Assembly: GCF_000003855.2 (NCBI RefSeq)
Contig: NW_003101681.1
Location: 2,797,893-2,861,892 of the forward strand
Length of the DNA: 64,000 nt
Reading direction: 5' to 3'
DNA from: Blastomyces gilchristii SLH14081
Taxonomy: Eukaryota; Ascomycota; Eurotiomycetes; Onygenales; Ajellomycetaceae
In this document: positions 11,406-23,340 of the stretch, one piece after another
Numbering within the stretch: position 1 is the first letter of the stretch
Layout of the letters: each line of letters opens with the position of its first letter
Made by a program: the position numbers and the translations under genes
The notes under the pieces: generated by a model
What the model was told of the DNA's origin: nothing
Databases searched by the model: none
The model's input: the letters and a program-made list of their open reading frames with translations, nothing else

Positions 11406-12689
11406 CTAGACCTTGAACACCAAGCCAGTTTCAGGCTCGAGTTCACCAGAACATATCTTGTCCCACCCTTTGCCTACAGCATCCATTCCTTCTCCAACCT
11501 CCATCTTCAATCCAGGAACCCCTCCAGCATCAAGAAATTCGCCCCAGCATTTTGAGAATTCGTCTTCAAATTCCTTCTTACCTACCTTCTTCGCCGCCTC
11601 CGCAAAAACGTCCGACGCGTTGACTTGAACCATTCCAATAGCCATACTGCGTGATATCCTCTCAAGTACCTCTTCCTTCGTAGTTACCTTTGGCTCTGAC
11701 CCGATACCGATAGGGAGGACGGTTTTAGCCAGTGGTTTCAATGCGGTGACCAAATCTGTGAAGCATGAGCCCCGGCCCCCAAAGTCACACACAATCACTT
11801 TAGTGTCTTTATCCAGGGTACCGGTGATGGCATCAGGGACGCGCCCAGGTATAATATCGCCATACAAGCAGACTAAGTCATAGAACCCAGTGACTTCCAC
11901 GAATGCCTTGGACGCCTGGCTCGTGACAGCTATAACTTTCCGCGGCCGCGATCCCGCGGGCCGCGCAGACTTCAACTGGTGAGCGAACGTCGTTGCATTC
12001 TTCCCAGACGCAGCGAGCAGAATAACAACGGCATCTTTCATGTCCGCATGTTCCATTGTCCATGGCGGACGGGGAGTGGGACCGAGCTCCAAGGTCGATG
12101 GTGGAGCTAGATTGGCCTCGTCCCACGCAAAAACATAGCGGTTGAGCCTATGCGATACCGAGAAAGGAATCCTCAGCAGGGCGTCCCAACCCCGGCGCTC
12201 ATCCGACAGGAGGGAGGCTTGACTTGGCGATAGAGTTAGGTACTCGTTGTATACGGGGAACTGCTTCACCCTGGCAGGGCTAGATTCATGAAATTTGCCA
12301 GGTACGGTGGTGGACGGTGATAGTTCCAGATCGACGGGCAGCGTTCCGATGGGTAGATAGCCGTACACGAGGCTTCCGATCGGGAGATCGTCGCGGTTGC
12401 TCTCTTTCACGACCCCGTATCCCCACGCTGAGATGCGGCCGTATTTCTCCGCGTCTTTGAATTGCTCGGGAATCGAGGGAGGTAGAGGGTGGACGTCCCA
12501 CCAACCAAAAAGATGCCCCGCTTTTGCGTAGGATACGTTGTTTGCTGTGAGAGAAAATATGTATGTCTTGACACGCACTGAGGATGGGGATAGTGGCGGG
12601 AGCGGCTCTGTATCAGGGATGGAGACGATGTGCTGCTGGGTGAAGTCCTGTTTGCACAAGACTTGAATGGTTGGAGTAGGCATGCTCAC
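11406..12689 (-). CDS. DUF2855 family protein
   Basis: Single exon, 427 residues. The N-terminal half (VRVKTYIFSLTANNVSYAKAG, GYGVVKESNRDDLPIGSLVYGYLPIG) resembles the GroES-like part of medium-chain reductases, and the second half has a nucleotide-binding-like alternation of strands (AVVILLAASGKNATTFAHQL, KVIAVTSQASKAFVEVTGFYD, VIVCDFGGRGSC). This pattern fits DUF2855, a family of unknown function with a degenerate MDR-like fold. Some members are annotated as possible oxidoreductases; no substrate can be inferred. The gene stands alone between two long intergenic regions. The start codon is the first ATG, with a second ATG two codons later. Confidence 0.8.
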   Translation of the reverse strand: MSMPTPTIQVLCKQDFTQQHIVSIPDTEPLPPLSPSSVRVKTYIFSLTANNVSYAKAGHLFGWWDVHPLPPSIPEQFKDAEKYGRISAWGYGVVKESNRDDLPIGSLVYGYLPIGTLPVDLELSPSTTVPGKFHESSPARVKQFPVYNEYLTLSPSQASLLSDERRGWDALLRIPFSVSHRLNRYVFAWDEANLAPPSTLELGPTPRPPWTMEHADMKDAVVILLAASGKNATTFAHQLKSARPAGSRPRKVIAVTSQASKAFVEVTGFYDLVCLYGDIIPGRVPDAITGTLDKDTKVIVCDFGGRGSCFTDLVTALKPLAKTVLPIGIGSEPKVTTKEEVLERISRSMAIGMVQVNASDVFAEAAKKVGKKEFEDEFSKCWGEFLDAGGVPGLKMEVGEGMDAVGKGWDKICSGELEPETGLVFKV

Positions 12690-13432
12690 GAATGTATGTG
12701 CTATTTCGTATCAGGGTTTGTGTATTGGCGAATATGTTACTGCACACGTATAATCATATGAGCACGGCTGATACCCTCCAGAGAAGATGCATGAATTGCG
12801 AACATTAATATACTTCACGACCCCTCAGCTGGCAGCCATCCCATCCAGCATGGATATCCTAGATGGTAAGTATTAGTTACTAATTACTATCAGGCCTTCC
12901 ACCAGAGTAGTAACTACGCTAAAGGAGGGGCCAAAAAGTTAAATATGGCAGCCTATACGGAGGGCGCTATCAAAAGAATTACGCCGGCAAAAAGACAGCT
13001 AGATAGTGCCACAAATCTTGGCAGAAATTCACACTGTAATTTATACTGAATATTCAGTTCTTGATTATTCCATTCCAAGGTTGTCTTCACTGCCATTCAA
13101 CACACATGAAATATGCCCTCCAATCTGCTTCTTTTTAACATGTAATCTGTCTGCCTGTCAATATGCTTTCTTTTTAATGTGTAATCTGCCTGCCAATCTC
13201 ACCTCACAGTCAGATAAGTATTCTATTTCTTTATCTGCTCATGGCGTGTGGCACACTCACTAGAGGTGAGTGAGTAAGCAGCGGCACGAGTACTCCGTAT
13301 AACTAGTTACTGTACATGGAAGATTGCGAGCATATCTGTCCAATTGGGAGTTGCCGGCGCCCAAAATGTCTATTATATGCTCAGCTCATGACCCTTTAAT
13401 AGTAAAACCACCTCACACTTCCTAGACGATGT
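12690..13432. other. intergenic, promoter side of DUF2855 gene
   Basis: No gene seen. An exact TACTCCGTA motif (reverse complement of TACGGAGTA) lies at 13291-13299, and imperfectly repeated segments reading CTGCTTCTTTTTAACATGTAATCTG and similar lie around 13127-13190. Confidence 0.5.
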
Positions 13433-13720
13433 TCAACCCTCATTCTCCATTCCCCAAATGTTAAACATCCGCATAAATGGTTTGGCGCGGTGGTACGGCG
13501 TCTCCACCACCCGTATTGGTGGGCATATCCTGAGGTTGTTGTGAATCAGACCATAAGCTATCCTCCTTATCTGGAGAGAAAGAACCATTGGTGAGAGAAA
13601 ATGCCATACTTCGCGAGGGCCTCTGCTCCATCGAGCCCCAGGAATAAAAGGTGGAAAGCTTTTCTCGGTTGCGATTGCGATCGGAATAAGAAGAACAAGA
13701 AGTTTCAAGCTGAGATTCAT
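13433..13720 (-). CDS. possible small secreted protein
   Basis: 95-residue ORF starting at the internal ATG at 13720 (MNLSLKLLVLLIPIAIA), chosen because it places a typical signal peptide (basic-hydrophobic core, Ala-X-Ala-like end) at the N-terminus. The mature part is Arg/Pro-rich with only one Cys (LRICPP), unlike a disulfide-rich effector. No family recognised and no introns needed. It could equally be a chance ORF; I report it because of the signal-peptide-like start. Confidence 0.25.
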   Translation of the reverse strand: MNLSLKLLVLLIPIAIATEKSFPPFIPGARWSRGPREVWHFLSPMVLSLQIRRIAYGLIHNNLRICPPIRVVETPYHRAKPFMRMFNIWGMENEG

Positions 13721-14061
13721 CTGAGAGAATAAAGTTAGTTTGTGATTGGTGTTTTGTAATAGTAAGGGGTCAGTCATGGTGTTCTTCCCACCTTGGATAT
13801 GATTACAGTTGATATCCAACGTTTTTCAAAAGTCGACGGGGCGGGTTGACGGAGAGTCTTAAGGGTTTTTTGAGCATGTTCAGCTGGGGTATTTTGAGTA
13901 ACTATGCTCCGTATTCACGGGCCACACAGGTTTTGTTTTAAATATTTAGACCTGCAGGGTTTGCTAGCCACATATTTCATGCGTTTTCTCATTTCTCGGG
14001 AGACTTTGGACGAAAAAGAATAAATACTCAGGCAGGCAAAGGGACAATATGGATGCCCGGG

Positions 14062-14583
14062 TTAGTCAATGATGTGAACGCATCCGGTAGACGCGAACAA
14101 GATGAAATTTCTCAAAGAATTTATTTGCGACAAAAGGACTGCAAAATGTTCGTGGGAATCATCTGCTGTTGTCTTTTCCTTCGCTGTTAAGGACTCAAAG
14201 AAAGGGCCTCTGTCGAAGGCGGGATCTAGGATGTGCCGTGGATAGCAGTAGACCAGTTCTCCCCGGATCTCGTTCCTCGTTGCGCTTTGATACGTAGCAT
14301 ATCTGCAGTAAGTTTGGAGGCTCTTGCTTAAATCATTTTGGTATGATGATGCGCTGTAAATTCCGGCCCCTGGAGCTGCTGAGAATAGATGGGTCAATAA
14401 TCCTTTGCTCATGGATACGGCGAGGGTTGCGTTGCAGTTACATTTACATGACTGCATCCTGTAGGAGACAATGGGGGTCGCTCGGTCCAACAGCCATTCT
14501 TCGTCTGCGGGTTTGAATATTTGCCATCCTGTATATGCTGATAATACACTGATCTGATTTGAAGAAAGGGAAGTCTGCACCAA
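14062..14583 (-). CDS. hypothetical protein (doubtful)
   Basis: 173-residue ORF (MVQTSLSSNQISVL to STGCVHIID). It contains a KCNCN motif and segments of ordinary composition such as YQNDLSKSLQTYCRYATYQ. I do not recognise a family, and no adjoining exon is obvious. It lies downstream of the Zn2Cys6 gene on the same strand; an exon of a larger, degraded gene is an alternative. Confidence 0.25.
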   Translation of the reverse strand: MVQTSLSSNQISVLSAYTGWQIFKPADEEWLLDRATPIVSYRMQSCKCNCNATLAVSMSKGLLTHLFSAAPGAGIYSASSYQNDLSKSLQTYCRYATYQSATRNEIRGELVYCYPRHILDPAFDRGPFFESLTAKEKTTADDSHEHFAVLLSQINSLRNFILFASTGCVHIID

Positions 14584-15402
14584 CGTGGTATTATTTGATA
14601 TCCATAATGGGGTGTGATTTTATGGTGCAAATAGGGGTCCTATGAATGGACGGACAGAACTTTCCACCTTGTTCTTGCGGCCTCGCCCCGGGGGATTTCA
14701 TATGAACATAATTGAGAGCAGTAAAGTGTGCCTATATCCAAAAGCTGTCAAGAATATTTTTGGAAGAAAAAGTGCCCAAGAAGGATATTAATGCAAACCA
14801 GAGGCTATCCGTAAAATTGACCCAAAGTATATGCGCCAGAACACACCATCATGCACCACCACAATGCTTTTCATATGTACGGAGTACACCGCCCATATAT
14901 CCCCCCAACCAACATCGTCTGAGTGCACTACTTCTGCGCGAAACGGACATACCCCAAAAACCGTAGCTTCCACTTCGCGTAGCTAGGAGCCAGTAATGGA
15001 ATAATGCCTATTTCCAAATAGGTACATTTAAATTATTCCCGGCGCATGGGGGAAGAGGGTGCATAATCCGCTTGAGAGTTTTTAGCTTGGACGAGTTGTA
15101 TCGAAATGATATCCACAGCTAGCAAAAAAATCTCGAACCGAGGGTTGGGCTAGCTATGTGCTGCTCAACTGCATCCCGGGCCTGAAGCACAGAAGTTATT
15201 TTTTGTCTCTGCCGCAAGGACTTGTCATTGTTCAAAGTGATGAGTATCGTCAAACAGGAGTCCGTATGTATAAAAAATATCTTGCTATATAAACTGATAG
15301 TATGATGGTAGAGCGGAGACAGGAGGGTTTAGAACACGCAAGTTTTGAGAGGAGGGATTATAAGCCTCCGTGGATGGATACTGTTCTCCTTGGGTCCGTA
15401 TA
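14584..15402. other. intergenic
   Basis: No convincing gene. An exact TACGGAGTA motif lies at 14878-14886. Confidence 0.5.
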
Positions 15403-17773
15403 TCAGTACTGCCCCTGTGAGCGGCAAATTCGTCTAAATGATATTCGTGACGAAGGGTTGGATCTTGTTTCCGTAGAAAAAGTAGGGGAAGGGTCAAACT
15501 GAGCATCCATATATGCCACTATTTGTTTAAGTCGGCGCGAGTCAAGGTTACATAAGTTGATTATTTTCTTGAGTATTTTGCGAACCTTCTGAGCGACTAG
15601 ATATGTTTGTTCTAGCTCCAGGAGGGTCTGCACGCAGATGGCAAGATAAGTGTATTCGCTGGTGACGTCTGTAGTTTTTACCCTTTCTGCAATGTCTGAG
15701 ATGAGAATGGTGCAAGCCATCTCAATAATGTGTAGGGCTATCCCACTTAGGGTGGTTGCATTACTATGGTAGACCCGATAGTCCGTCAGGTAGTTCGCGA
15801 TTTTGATGGCATGCTGCACGCAGATATTTCGAAATTTGTCTGCAGTCTCTAGCTTTCGCGTGTCAACTTTCCCAACGCCAGCTGGAGGGCGATATAAGAT
15901 AATGATAGCGGCACAATACTGCATACTAGGAATCACGGTTGAAAAAATGTTAGCTAAATATTGTTGCTTTCAATTTGGGTGACATTAGGGTTTGCATACT
16001 GCATGACTCCTATCGAAGGAGGTCCGTCTTTTCTATAATATAGCTGGGGGTCCAAACGGACGTACCACTGGTGAAGTCGTTCATCTAAACTATTGGTCTC
16101 CACCATCGCACGTTGATTTCTATTTCTATTGCCAGATTAGTTAAAAGTTACTTTGAACAAAGATTTAACTATAATGTAGCTGGGTTGTCATACAAGTGCT
16201 CACATATTAGCCCCACTAGCTCTAGAAGAGAGGCCCAGGAGCCAGCTAGGAGAGAGTGCAATGGTAAAGAAGCATTCTCCCCCGACGGTCGAGGGACGGT
16301 CACGTTTTCGTCGAGCGTCAAAAAAAACGAGCGCCCAAGATACAACCCCCAAAGTCTAGATGTACGATGCCACGCATTTCAGTATGACCCGAAAAACCGC
16401 AGATTGCAGGCTCGCCGCATACCTACCAAAAACAAAACAACCCCAGAAAGTAATCTGGCGCGCTTCTATGTCCATTTGTGGTATATTCTCGTTTGAACAG
16501 TCATGATGGAGACCCATCTCAATCGCAAGGCGACAAGCTGTGTTTGTCAGTGCCAAGCTCGTCATATCATTGGAAAATGCACAGTATATAACCGATAGTA
16601 AAAGTAACGATTGTATAGTCGTTATCCCCGGTTGTTTTCTTTCCGCTTCCAGTAATCTTGAAGCTTCAGCAAACAAGCACTGGTAATCGTTTATAGGTGG
16701 CGGCTGCTTGCCTCTGTAGGCCTTATCTGGCGGAAGAACCAAGGCACGTATTTCTGACCGAGGTGAGATTCTCGCTGCGCATGCCATGATGCAGTAGAGC
16801 AAAGTTTTGCTATAGAAGTTCGTTTTGCCTGCGGCCATATCGCCCTCGCTCCCTAGGCCCCAAGTGCTGACCAGGGCTCACCAGCTTCCTGTTCTTTTAG
16901 TGTCAGATGCAAACTTGAGGTTGGACCGCCATATTTTAGGCGACCATCCATATGATATCTACCATCGCAGAGATAAGCAATGACATTCTCCGGGTACGAC
17001 TGAATGAGTGGCGATGGATGATAACTGGGAAATTGATTGAGCTCATATAGAGTCATGATCTCGCGTGCTTGTATGCGGCGACGGAGTTCACTTTCACGAA
17101 GAGACTTCTCGAGCTCTTCAATTCGACCGTGTAGCTCCCGGATATACCGCTTGGAAGATGGTCTAGAGGTCAAATGTTAGTTGTTTGTCCACAAATAAAG
17201 GCATGTCATAACCGTGTGAGCAAACCTTTTGCGTTCATCCATCTCAGGTCCCGGACATGGTATCCCCAGCCGTTTGCATTTCTTGCAGCCGCCATTTTCT
17301 GGTTGGCACTATGTAGGAAAATCATGTTAGCAAGCTTTGTTCATGTCAACTCCCAATAGCCATCGGGAATATGCCGCCCAATATTCAAAATTTATATGGT
17401 CTTTGCAGCAGACCTTAATTTTCTTTGCCCGGCAATTTAAACAGGCCAGAGTGAGAACCGAGCCCAACTTTGCCACTGCTGGGTCCGGCTCCGTTTCTTG
17501 GCTCTCTTGTAGCTGGAGGTGAGGATTGAGCTGAATTTCTGGCCAAGGTCTCTGTATTATACTGGACTGAACAGGCTGGGACCCAGAGGGTGGTGATGAT
17601 GAAGTTGGGGGCGGCGGCGGCTGTACATGCTGACCTGGCGGCTGCGAACGAGCTCCTTGCTCCCACTTAAGGTTCTCATTGCTGCTGCTTTGCTGCATCA
17701 AGGTCGACGGGACCGAATCCTCCCCTGGCATGAACGGCGCGTACACTGGGTGGTAGAAGTTGGAGGGCTCCAT
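15403..17773 (-). pseudogene. Zn2Cys6 fungal transcription factor, probably disrupted
   Basis: Seven exons by splice phase: 17414..17773, 17226..17308, a third from 17162 to a stop at 16853, a fourth up to 16423, then 16194..16355, 16000..16125, 15403..15925. The first junction builds a perfect C-x2-C-x6-C-x6-C-x2-C-x6-C zinc cluster (CLNCRAKKIK joined to CQPENGGCKKCKRLGIPC), followed by a coiled coil (RIEELEKSLRESELRRRIQA). The later exons give a fungal_trans domain (TLLYCIMACAARIS, PGITTIQSLLLLSVIYC, RQITFWGCFVFGR then LWGLYLGRS, ERLHQWYVRLDPQLYY). Between exons 3 and 4 the frame breaks at TAG 16853, and about 50-70 residues expected at the start of the regulatory domain are missing. Other junctions are clean, so the break looks recent. 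The start MEPSNFYHP is preferred over an in-frame ATG at 17899. Confidence 0.75.
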
Positions 17774-20616
17774 CTCGGTCGTTGAGGCATGACCTAACAA
17801 CGACTTCAACGACCACCGTGGTTGGTTATCGACTAGGAGAAATGACCAGGATTCAGACGTTGGAAGGAAATTGGGCCTCCAGACGCAGCTGGAGAACAAC
17901 CATCAGGCCAACGCTGCGCCAATGTGCTCGGGACTCCAATTCTATAAGCCTTTAAAAAAAAAAAGGTTGCGTGGCGAATCTTGAAGCAGCGCTGATCTCC
18001 AAGCCGCCAGATCAATAATCCGCAACGGATTGTCTCTCAAGCAGTCATCCCTATGTATGTCTGTAGCTGGACTCCTTTGAATGGGCTTAAGTTATGGGCT
18101 CATGTCTCGGTAGACGGGATGCAACTAGGCCAGGTAAATACGGCACAAGTGCTTGAAGCTGGCCACTGTTTTATGCAAGGGAATGACTAACACATCTGCA
18201 GCTAGTTTACGGAATAACTAGTTAACCATGTCGGCTATCCAACATCTGTCTCCATGGGATTGGTTTGGATCGGTTTGTCATCGTTCTGCTTCTTCCCAAC
18301 AGACCCTGTTGTTGCGAACGCTTCAGGCACCTGTTCACGTTCAGATGAAAGATTATCAAACCTCTAAGTCATTTTACATTGTCCCACTGCTCCCGAATGG
18401 AATGGCGGTAGGGGGTAGTGCTGTTGGCGGGAGCAAATCCAGCTAGCTCTGGCCAGTGAGAATATTATTCTGCTCCTGTCTGACATGAGTTCCACGGGTC
18501 TATTGATAGTCTACAGACTCTGGAGTCCCAATGCTTTACAGTTTAAATTCCTACGCCTTGCTCTCTGCCGAAGTTTACTGCTTTCTTTTTAAGCTTCCCT
18601 GTGGGGAATGATATAAGATGTTTGAGGCTCCAGGGCCGGACACTTTAACGACACTCGAAATACCGTGCCCAGCATAAAGGCGAGGGATCTAAACGATGTA
18701 AAAAGGCGCTCGCCATCGGCTTCAATCCCTCCAAAATCCTTCGAGAGCGATAGACATAACTACGGAGTATATCCTCGTTGATCAATGAATATCTGACCAT
18801 CCAGGTGTTGTTAACGGCCGTTGCGACGTATCAACCGGTTATACCTCAAGTACCATTTTGCTTCGACTCTGTGTTACCGGGATGAAGAATGAGTTATTGT
18901 CAGTTGATGCATCCCAACCGTTCTGTTTAAGCGATCACATTTCAGCCACGTCGATCTTACCACACAATATCTGTCAACACTTGGCCTGTATTTAACATCC
19001 TGCAAGAACTCATCATAAGCTTCACTTGCATATGAGTATAATGAACCAAAGCCAGGCACGCCTGGGTGTATTTAGTCGTCGAGGTTGCCAAGTTTTCCCC
19101 TATACTTGCGTCAGAGGAGCAAGAAGTTGGTTTATCCTCTTTAGTTCAGGTGGTATGTATTGCAATCCTTGACGCCGCACACCGCGTGTTGAATTACCAA
19201 GGGGGATGGTGCTGGGTACTGGCATCCACTCGCTGCATGTACAGTACATAATCCACAGAATACGACGGCAATATTAGCTCCGTTCCCCCCTTTGCTGCTA
19301 TTTCAGGCCAGTGCACGCACGGCATCAGTATAGCAGTTCCTCAATATGGCCAATGAAAGAATGGAGTGGCTTATTCTTGGGGAATCGTGACGTTTTTCAT
19401 CAAAACCATGCAGCCTTTTGTCACCGGAATTACAACCCGATCTTTCTCAAAGCTTTGTTTTTTTCTTTAACATGTTTTCTGAACCAACAGATGGCGAGCT
19501 GAATCATTTCACTAAATACCTCCGTTGCAAGCTTCCCAGACCTTGGCCTTCGTGCACAGATGCCTTAAGGTCTTCTCCTTGGCCAGGATGGCGAAAGGAA
19601 TGTCTTAATTTACTTAAGCGTTGGATGTGCCCTCAAGAGCGTGTTGGATGGGACACGATTGTTAAACGTGTGAACTATGTAGTCTATCCATGCCGCCAAA
19701 AAGGAGCTTACAGGTTTCACCTCCACCAACCCCATGACTTTCGACAGCTAACTTGGATATGCATACCTAACACTTTCCTCTCTCTTTCAATTTACCTTTT
19801 CATCTTCCCCATATGCGGTATATGGATGTGCAACTAGAGCGGCCCCAGCCACCACTTGAGTCTATAGAACGTCAACCAACTACCCTCAAATTCTCGTCGA
19901 GGGCAGCCCACACTATCAACCACCTCAAGAGCAGACAACACAGTTCCCCCCATATTTCTCTCCCACCTCCCACATAAGTCGGCATAGACAGGCCGCTCTG
20001 CAGATCCCGAACAAATATAAGCGCAGTGTACCACCCTTACGTACGTGCAGGACATACGATTATATTCCACCTATGTGTACATGTACTCCGTGCTCGTACG
20101 TACAATCATCACGCATCAAATCCACCAGCTCTACCGCGTTCCTCATGACGGTATAAATCACATATCCTGCACTTCCACCCCCTCCCCTCCTTTTCAGGAA
20201 ACCGGGAGGGTGAAGCCGCGTGTGATAATTTTCTCTGAAGGAATCCTGGGTACAAGGTTTCTCGAAGCAATTTGAAATGGGTTTGGAGATTGACATGAAG
20301 CTGTTTTTCTACCTGAGGTGTCTCACCAGCCGAGCACACTACTCTACGTGAAAAGTACGAGTATTGTAGCCATTCAATTGATATTTTACTATACAGCTGA
20401 GAGACTGAATTACTTGGGAACTCAGTATTGACAATTCAAGTAGGTCGACCCTCTTGGCTTTTCTCCTTGCTTAAGAAATATATAATACTCGTTTCTCCTT
20501 CACAAAGTAAATATGTGGTGTGGTATAATATTTGTTTTTTCTACATTCCGGAAACACTAGCCCATTAATTTTTTAATACCACTTTTCATTTTCTGCGGGG
20601 TTGACCTAGGATTCAT
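17774..20616. other. long intergenic region
   Basis: 2.8 kb without a supportable gene; the ORFs here are short and lack family features. It includes the promoter side of the Zn2Cys6 gene and the 3' flank of SOD1. Exact TACGGAGTA at 18761-18769, a related TACTCCGTG at 20083-20091, and a GTACAGTAC stretch around 19239-19247. Confidence 0.5.
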
Positions 20617-21735
20617 TTATGCAGTGATGCCAATAACACCTGTGAATAAAGGAAAGATACGTTAGTAAATACAACGGCATCATGCCCCAAACGAGGACCC
20701 GAAATATGGGCAATACATACCGCACGCGGGGCGGGGACCAGCATTGCCGGTCTTCTTGGACTCTTCATTGCCACCCTGTCCAAGGTCATCAGTGCCAGCA
20801 TGGATGACGACGGTACGCTGTTTCATTCAAAGAGTTCCCTAGTTAGTAATCACCAAAATCTCTAGAAAATAGAAAAACGAAGTCAAGGGGGAAGGGGGAA
20901 GGGGGAAGGGGGAAGGGGGAAGGGGGAAGGGGGGGGTGGGCTTACTCCGAGAACGCTCTGCTCACCGATGAGCTTGACTAGTGGGTCCTCGAATCTTCCA
21001 ATGGCATTGCCTTCTGCGTCAGTGGTGATGTTGCCTAGGTCTCCGACGTGGCGCTCGGTATCGGTGGGGGAACCGTGAGTTTTGCCGAAGGGGTTGACTG
21101 TTGTGATGGAACAGGAGGTTACTCTATGAACGTGGGTATATATGTGGATAATGGGATATTTTTAGATGTCAATTAATTGGTGGGGTAAAGGACATACAGT
21201 GGGGGCCGGCAGAGGTGCAGCCATTGGTATTGTCTCCGAACTGGTGGATGTGGAAGCCACGCTCGGCATTTGGGTCATTGCCGGTAATAGTGTATGAAAT
21301 GACGGTGTTGGATGACTCAGAAGCCTGCTCGAAGGTGACGGTACCCTTGACATTGGAGTCACCACGGAGAATAGCGACTGCAGGAAAAGACCGGGGAGTG
21401 GTAGGGGTTAGCTCAGTTGTTGTCACGAATGTATCTAAAGGTTGTTTATGAAGGTTGAGTGTAGAGCCATCACGGGAGCAGGGTAGAGCTTGGAAATGTG
21501 CTCATGGCTACGGATGGTCACTCCACAGCCGGACAAGATTCCAATCAATCTACTGTAGGTTCTCCCATTGGGCATTTCAAGAACCCGAGGACCTTGGGTG
21601 AAAGTGCGCAAGGCTGGTTGGTAGGTTGATCCCGCACACTCTTGAGGCATCCTCAGTAGATCATCAGATGGGATGGCGGGGCAAAGGCCGGGATAGGAGT
21701 TCTAAGAAATAAACAAGCTTACCGGCCTTGACCAT
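20617..21735 (-). CDS. sod1: Cu,Zn superoxide dismutase
   Basis: Five exons: 21723..21735, 21198..21377, 20946..21097, 20721..20817, 20617..20639, joining exactly to 154 residues, the family's standard length. The first exon is only 13 bases (MVKA plus one base). Copper and zinc ligands are all present: H47 and H49 (FHIHQFG), H64, H72, H81, D84 (HVGDLGN) and H121 (VVIHAGTDD). The structural disulfide pair is C58 and C147, and the electrostatic-guidance Arg is R144 (GPRPACG). The enzyme dismutates superoxide in the cytosol and intermembrane space. Intron 3 carries a seven-base G-rich tandem repeat. There is no signal peptide, so this is the intracellular SOD1 type rather than a secreted one. 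Confidence 0.97.
20884..20937. repeat. (AAGGGGG)n tandem repeat in sod1 intron
   Basis: About seven units of a 7-base purine repeat ending in a longer G run. It lies inside intron 3, close to the 5' splice site at 20945, so the sod1 pre-mRNA would carry a C-rich tract. Confidence 0.85.
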
Positions 21736-22356
21736 TTTGACGGTATTGGATATTACTTGTTAAAAGGGCGGATACAACAAGTGAGATGTTGGGTGGAGAT
21801 GACTTCTGGGGGATGAACTGCAATTTAAAGGAGAAGAAGAGGATGAGGACGAGGAAGACAAGAAAAGAATCCGGGTAGAAGTAACATTCCTGTCGCCGAT
21901 GTCATGTCATTTCCTGTTCGGGGGCGAGGAGGGGCATGCTGACTAACCCACCCCGCCATCGACGGGCCGAGGGTCCGTGACGTCATCTCACGTGACCACA
22001 ACACCGGTCCGAGCTTCAGGCCTTTCCTCTTCCGGGTATCAATAGAGGGAAGGTAAAAGACAACGACTTCTTTTTAAAAGGACAAGGAGACATACATCTA
22101 TATCTAAACGTACATCTTTACAACTTTACATCTTCTCGATTAGTCTCCGCTATGCTGGCTATATATGTTCATTTCAAACTCGAGATAAGACTGCAGCAGT
22201 GTCACTCGCCCGCTCTCATTCGCTACATACAGAATACTCATGAAGTAGATATCTATATCTCTCTGTACAGAGTAGTTACTACCTGTTCCAAAAGATGATC
22301 TTCTCTTATCTGGAGGGGTGCTCCATATAAAGTCTCCCACCCGAGTCAAACTCCCC

Positions 22357-22444
22357 GGATTATGCTTCCGTGAAGAAGCAAAGGATTATGCTTCCGTGAA
22401 GAAGCAAAGGATTATGCTTCCGTGAAGAAGCAAAGGATTATGCT
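22357..22444. repeat. 26-bp tandem repeat, 3.4 copies
   Basis: Unit begins GGATTATGCTTCCGTGAAGA and continues AGCAAA. Copies start at 22357, 22383 and 22409, with a fourth partial copy from 22435. The three full copies look identical. Each contains the small palindrome GCTTCNNNGAAGC, able to form a hairpin. Confidence 0.95.
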
Positions 22445-23300
22445 CATTGCTCCTGCTCCACAGGTGGTTGCTGCTGTAACGTAGGCGCTGCCTAGGCCTC
22501 AGGTGACGGAAGGCAATACTGTCGAGACGACAGACGGATCCTCCGTATCAATCAGGGCTGAGATTTGCAAAGATTCAGCAAGCGGGAATACATGTAGCCA
22601 TGTTGCTAAGTATGTCTTTCATGTTGACAGAGAGATCTTGCTGAGCTTGTTGGACATCATGGACGGAAAATCCCGGTTCTGACGGAGCAAAGAACCGGAT
22701 TGTTAATTGTTATCGTCAAACCAGGATCACATATTGTCTTGTCCAGCCTTGACTATGAAGCCTGCTGTGTTTTCTTCCTTCTTCAAAACCTACATCTGGC
22801 GAGCCGAGAATTTTCCCGTCCATTCAAGCTCTCCCACTTGTGCCCATGGGACCTTTCTCAACGGCTAGGCACTTTTGTCATCCCCCACCCTGCGGAGGGC
22901 AGGTCAACTCAGCGTACCATGAGTTTGAGAGATTCAAAATATCGAAACTCCAAGTGGAAGTGAAAGGGAAATTCATCCAGTGCCTTTGTGATCTGCACAC
23001 CCCACCACTAGTTGATACCTGAATTTCAATGGTGTCGACGGATTTACCACACGCCAGATCTGATAAACTTCGACTGAGGACATGGACTCAGCGTTTAAAA
23101 TCAACGATAAATGGTGCGGCTCTTTCTTTACTAGGGACGACCATCGAGCCATTCCACGTTGTTGCCGCTAGCTTGGGCAAGTCGTGCCAAATCTCCGCGT
23201 TACGCTAGTTTCTTTTTTTGTTGATACCAACAGGCCAAGAATGGGCGTGTAACAGGAGCGAATCATGCTTTGAGACGTCCAAGTTCTCCCGCTTCAAGCC

Positions 23301-23301
<1 letters not shown>

Positions 23302-23336
<35 letters not shown>
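23302..23336. repeat. 35-base poly(A) run
   Basis: Uninterrupted A run between sod1 and the DUF4246 gene. No TE body is evident directly to its left. Confidence 0.85.

Positions 23337-23340
<4 letters not shown>

Noticed and set aside
19311..19837. ORFs resembling a protein-kinase C-lobe (LLKRWMCPQERVGWD)
   Set aside because: Only one short loosely kinase-like stretch, no catalytic motifs, no splice model that extends it.
22357..22444. CRISPR-like array
   Set aside because: Repeats are contiguous with no spacers, in a eukaryotic genome; it is a plain tandem repeat.
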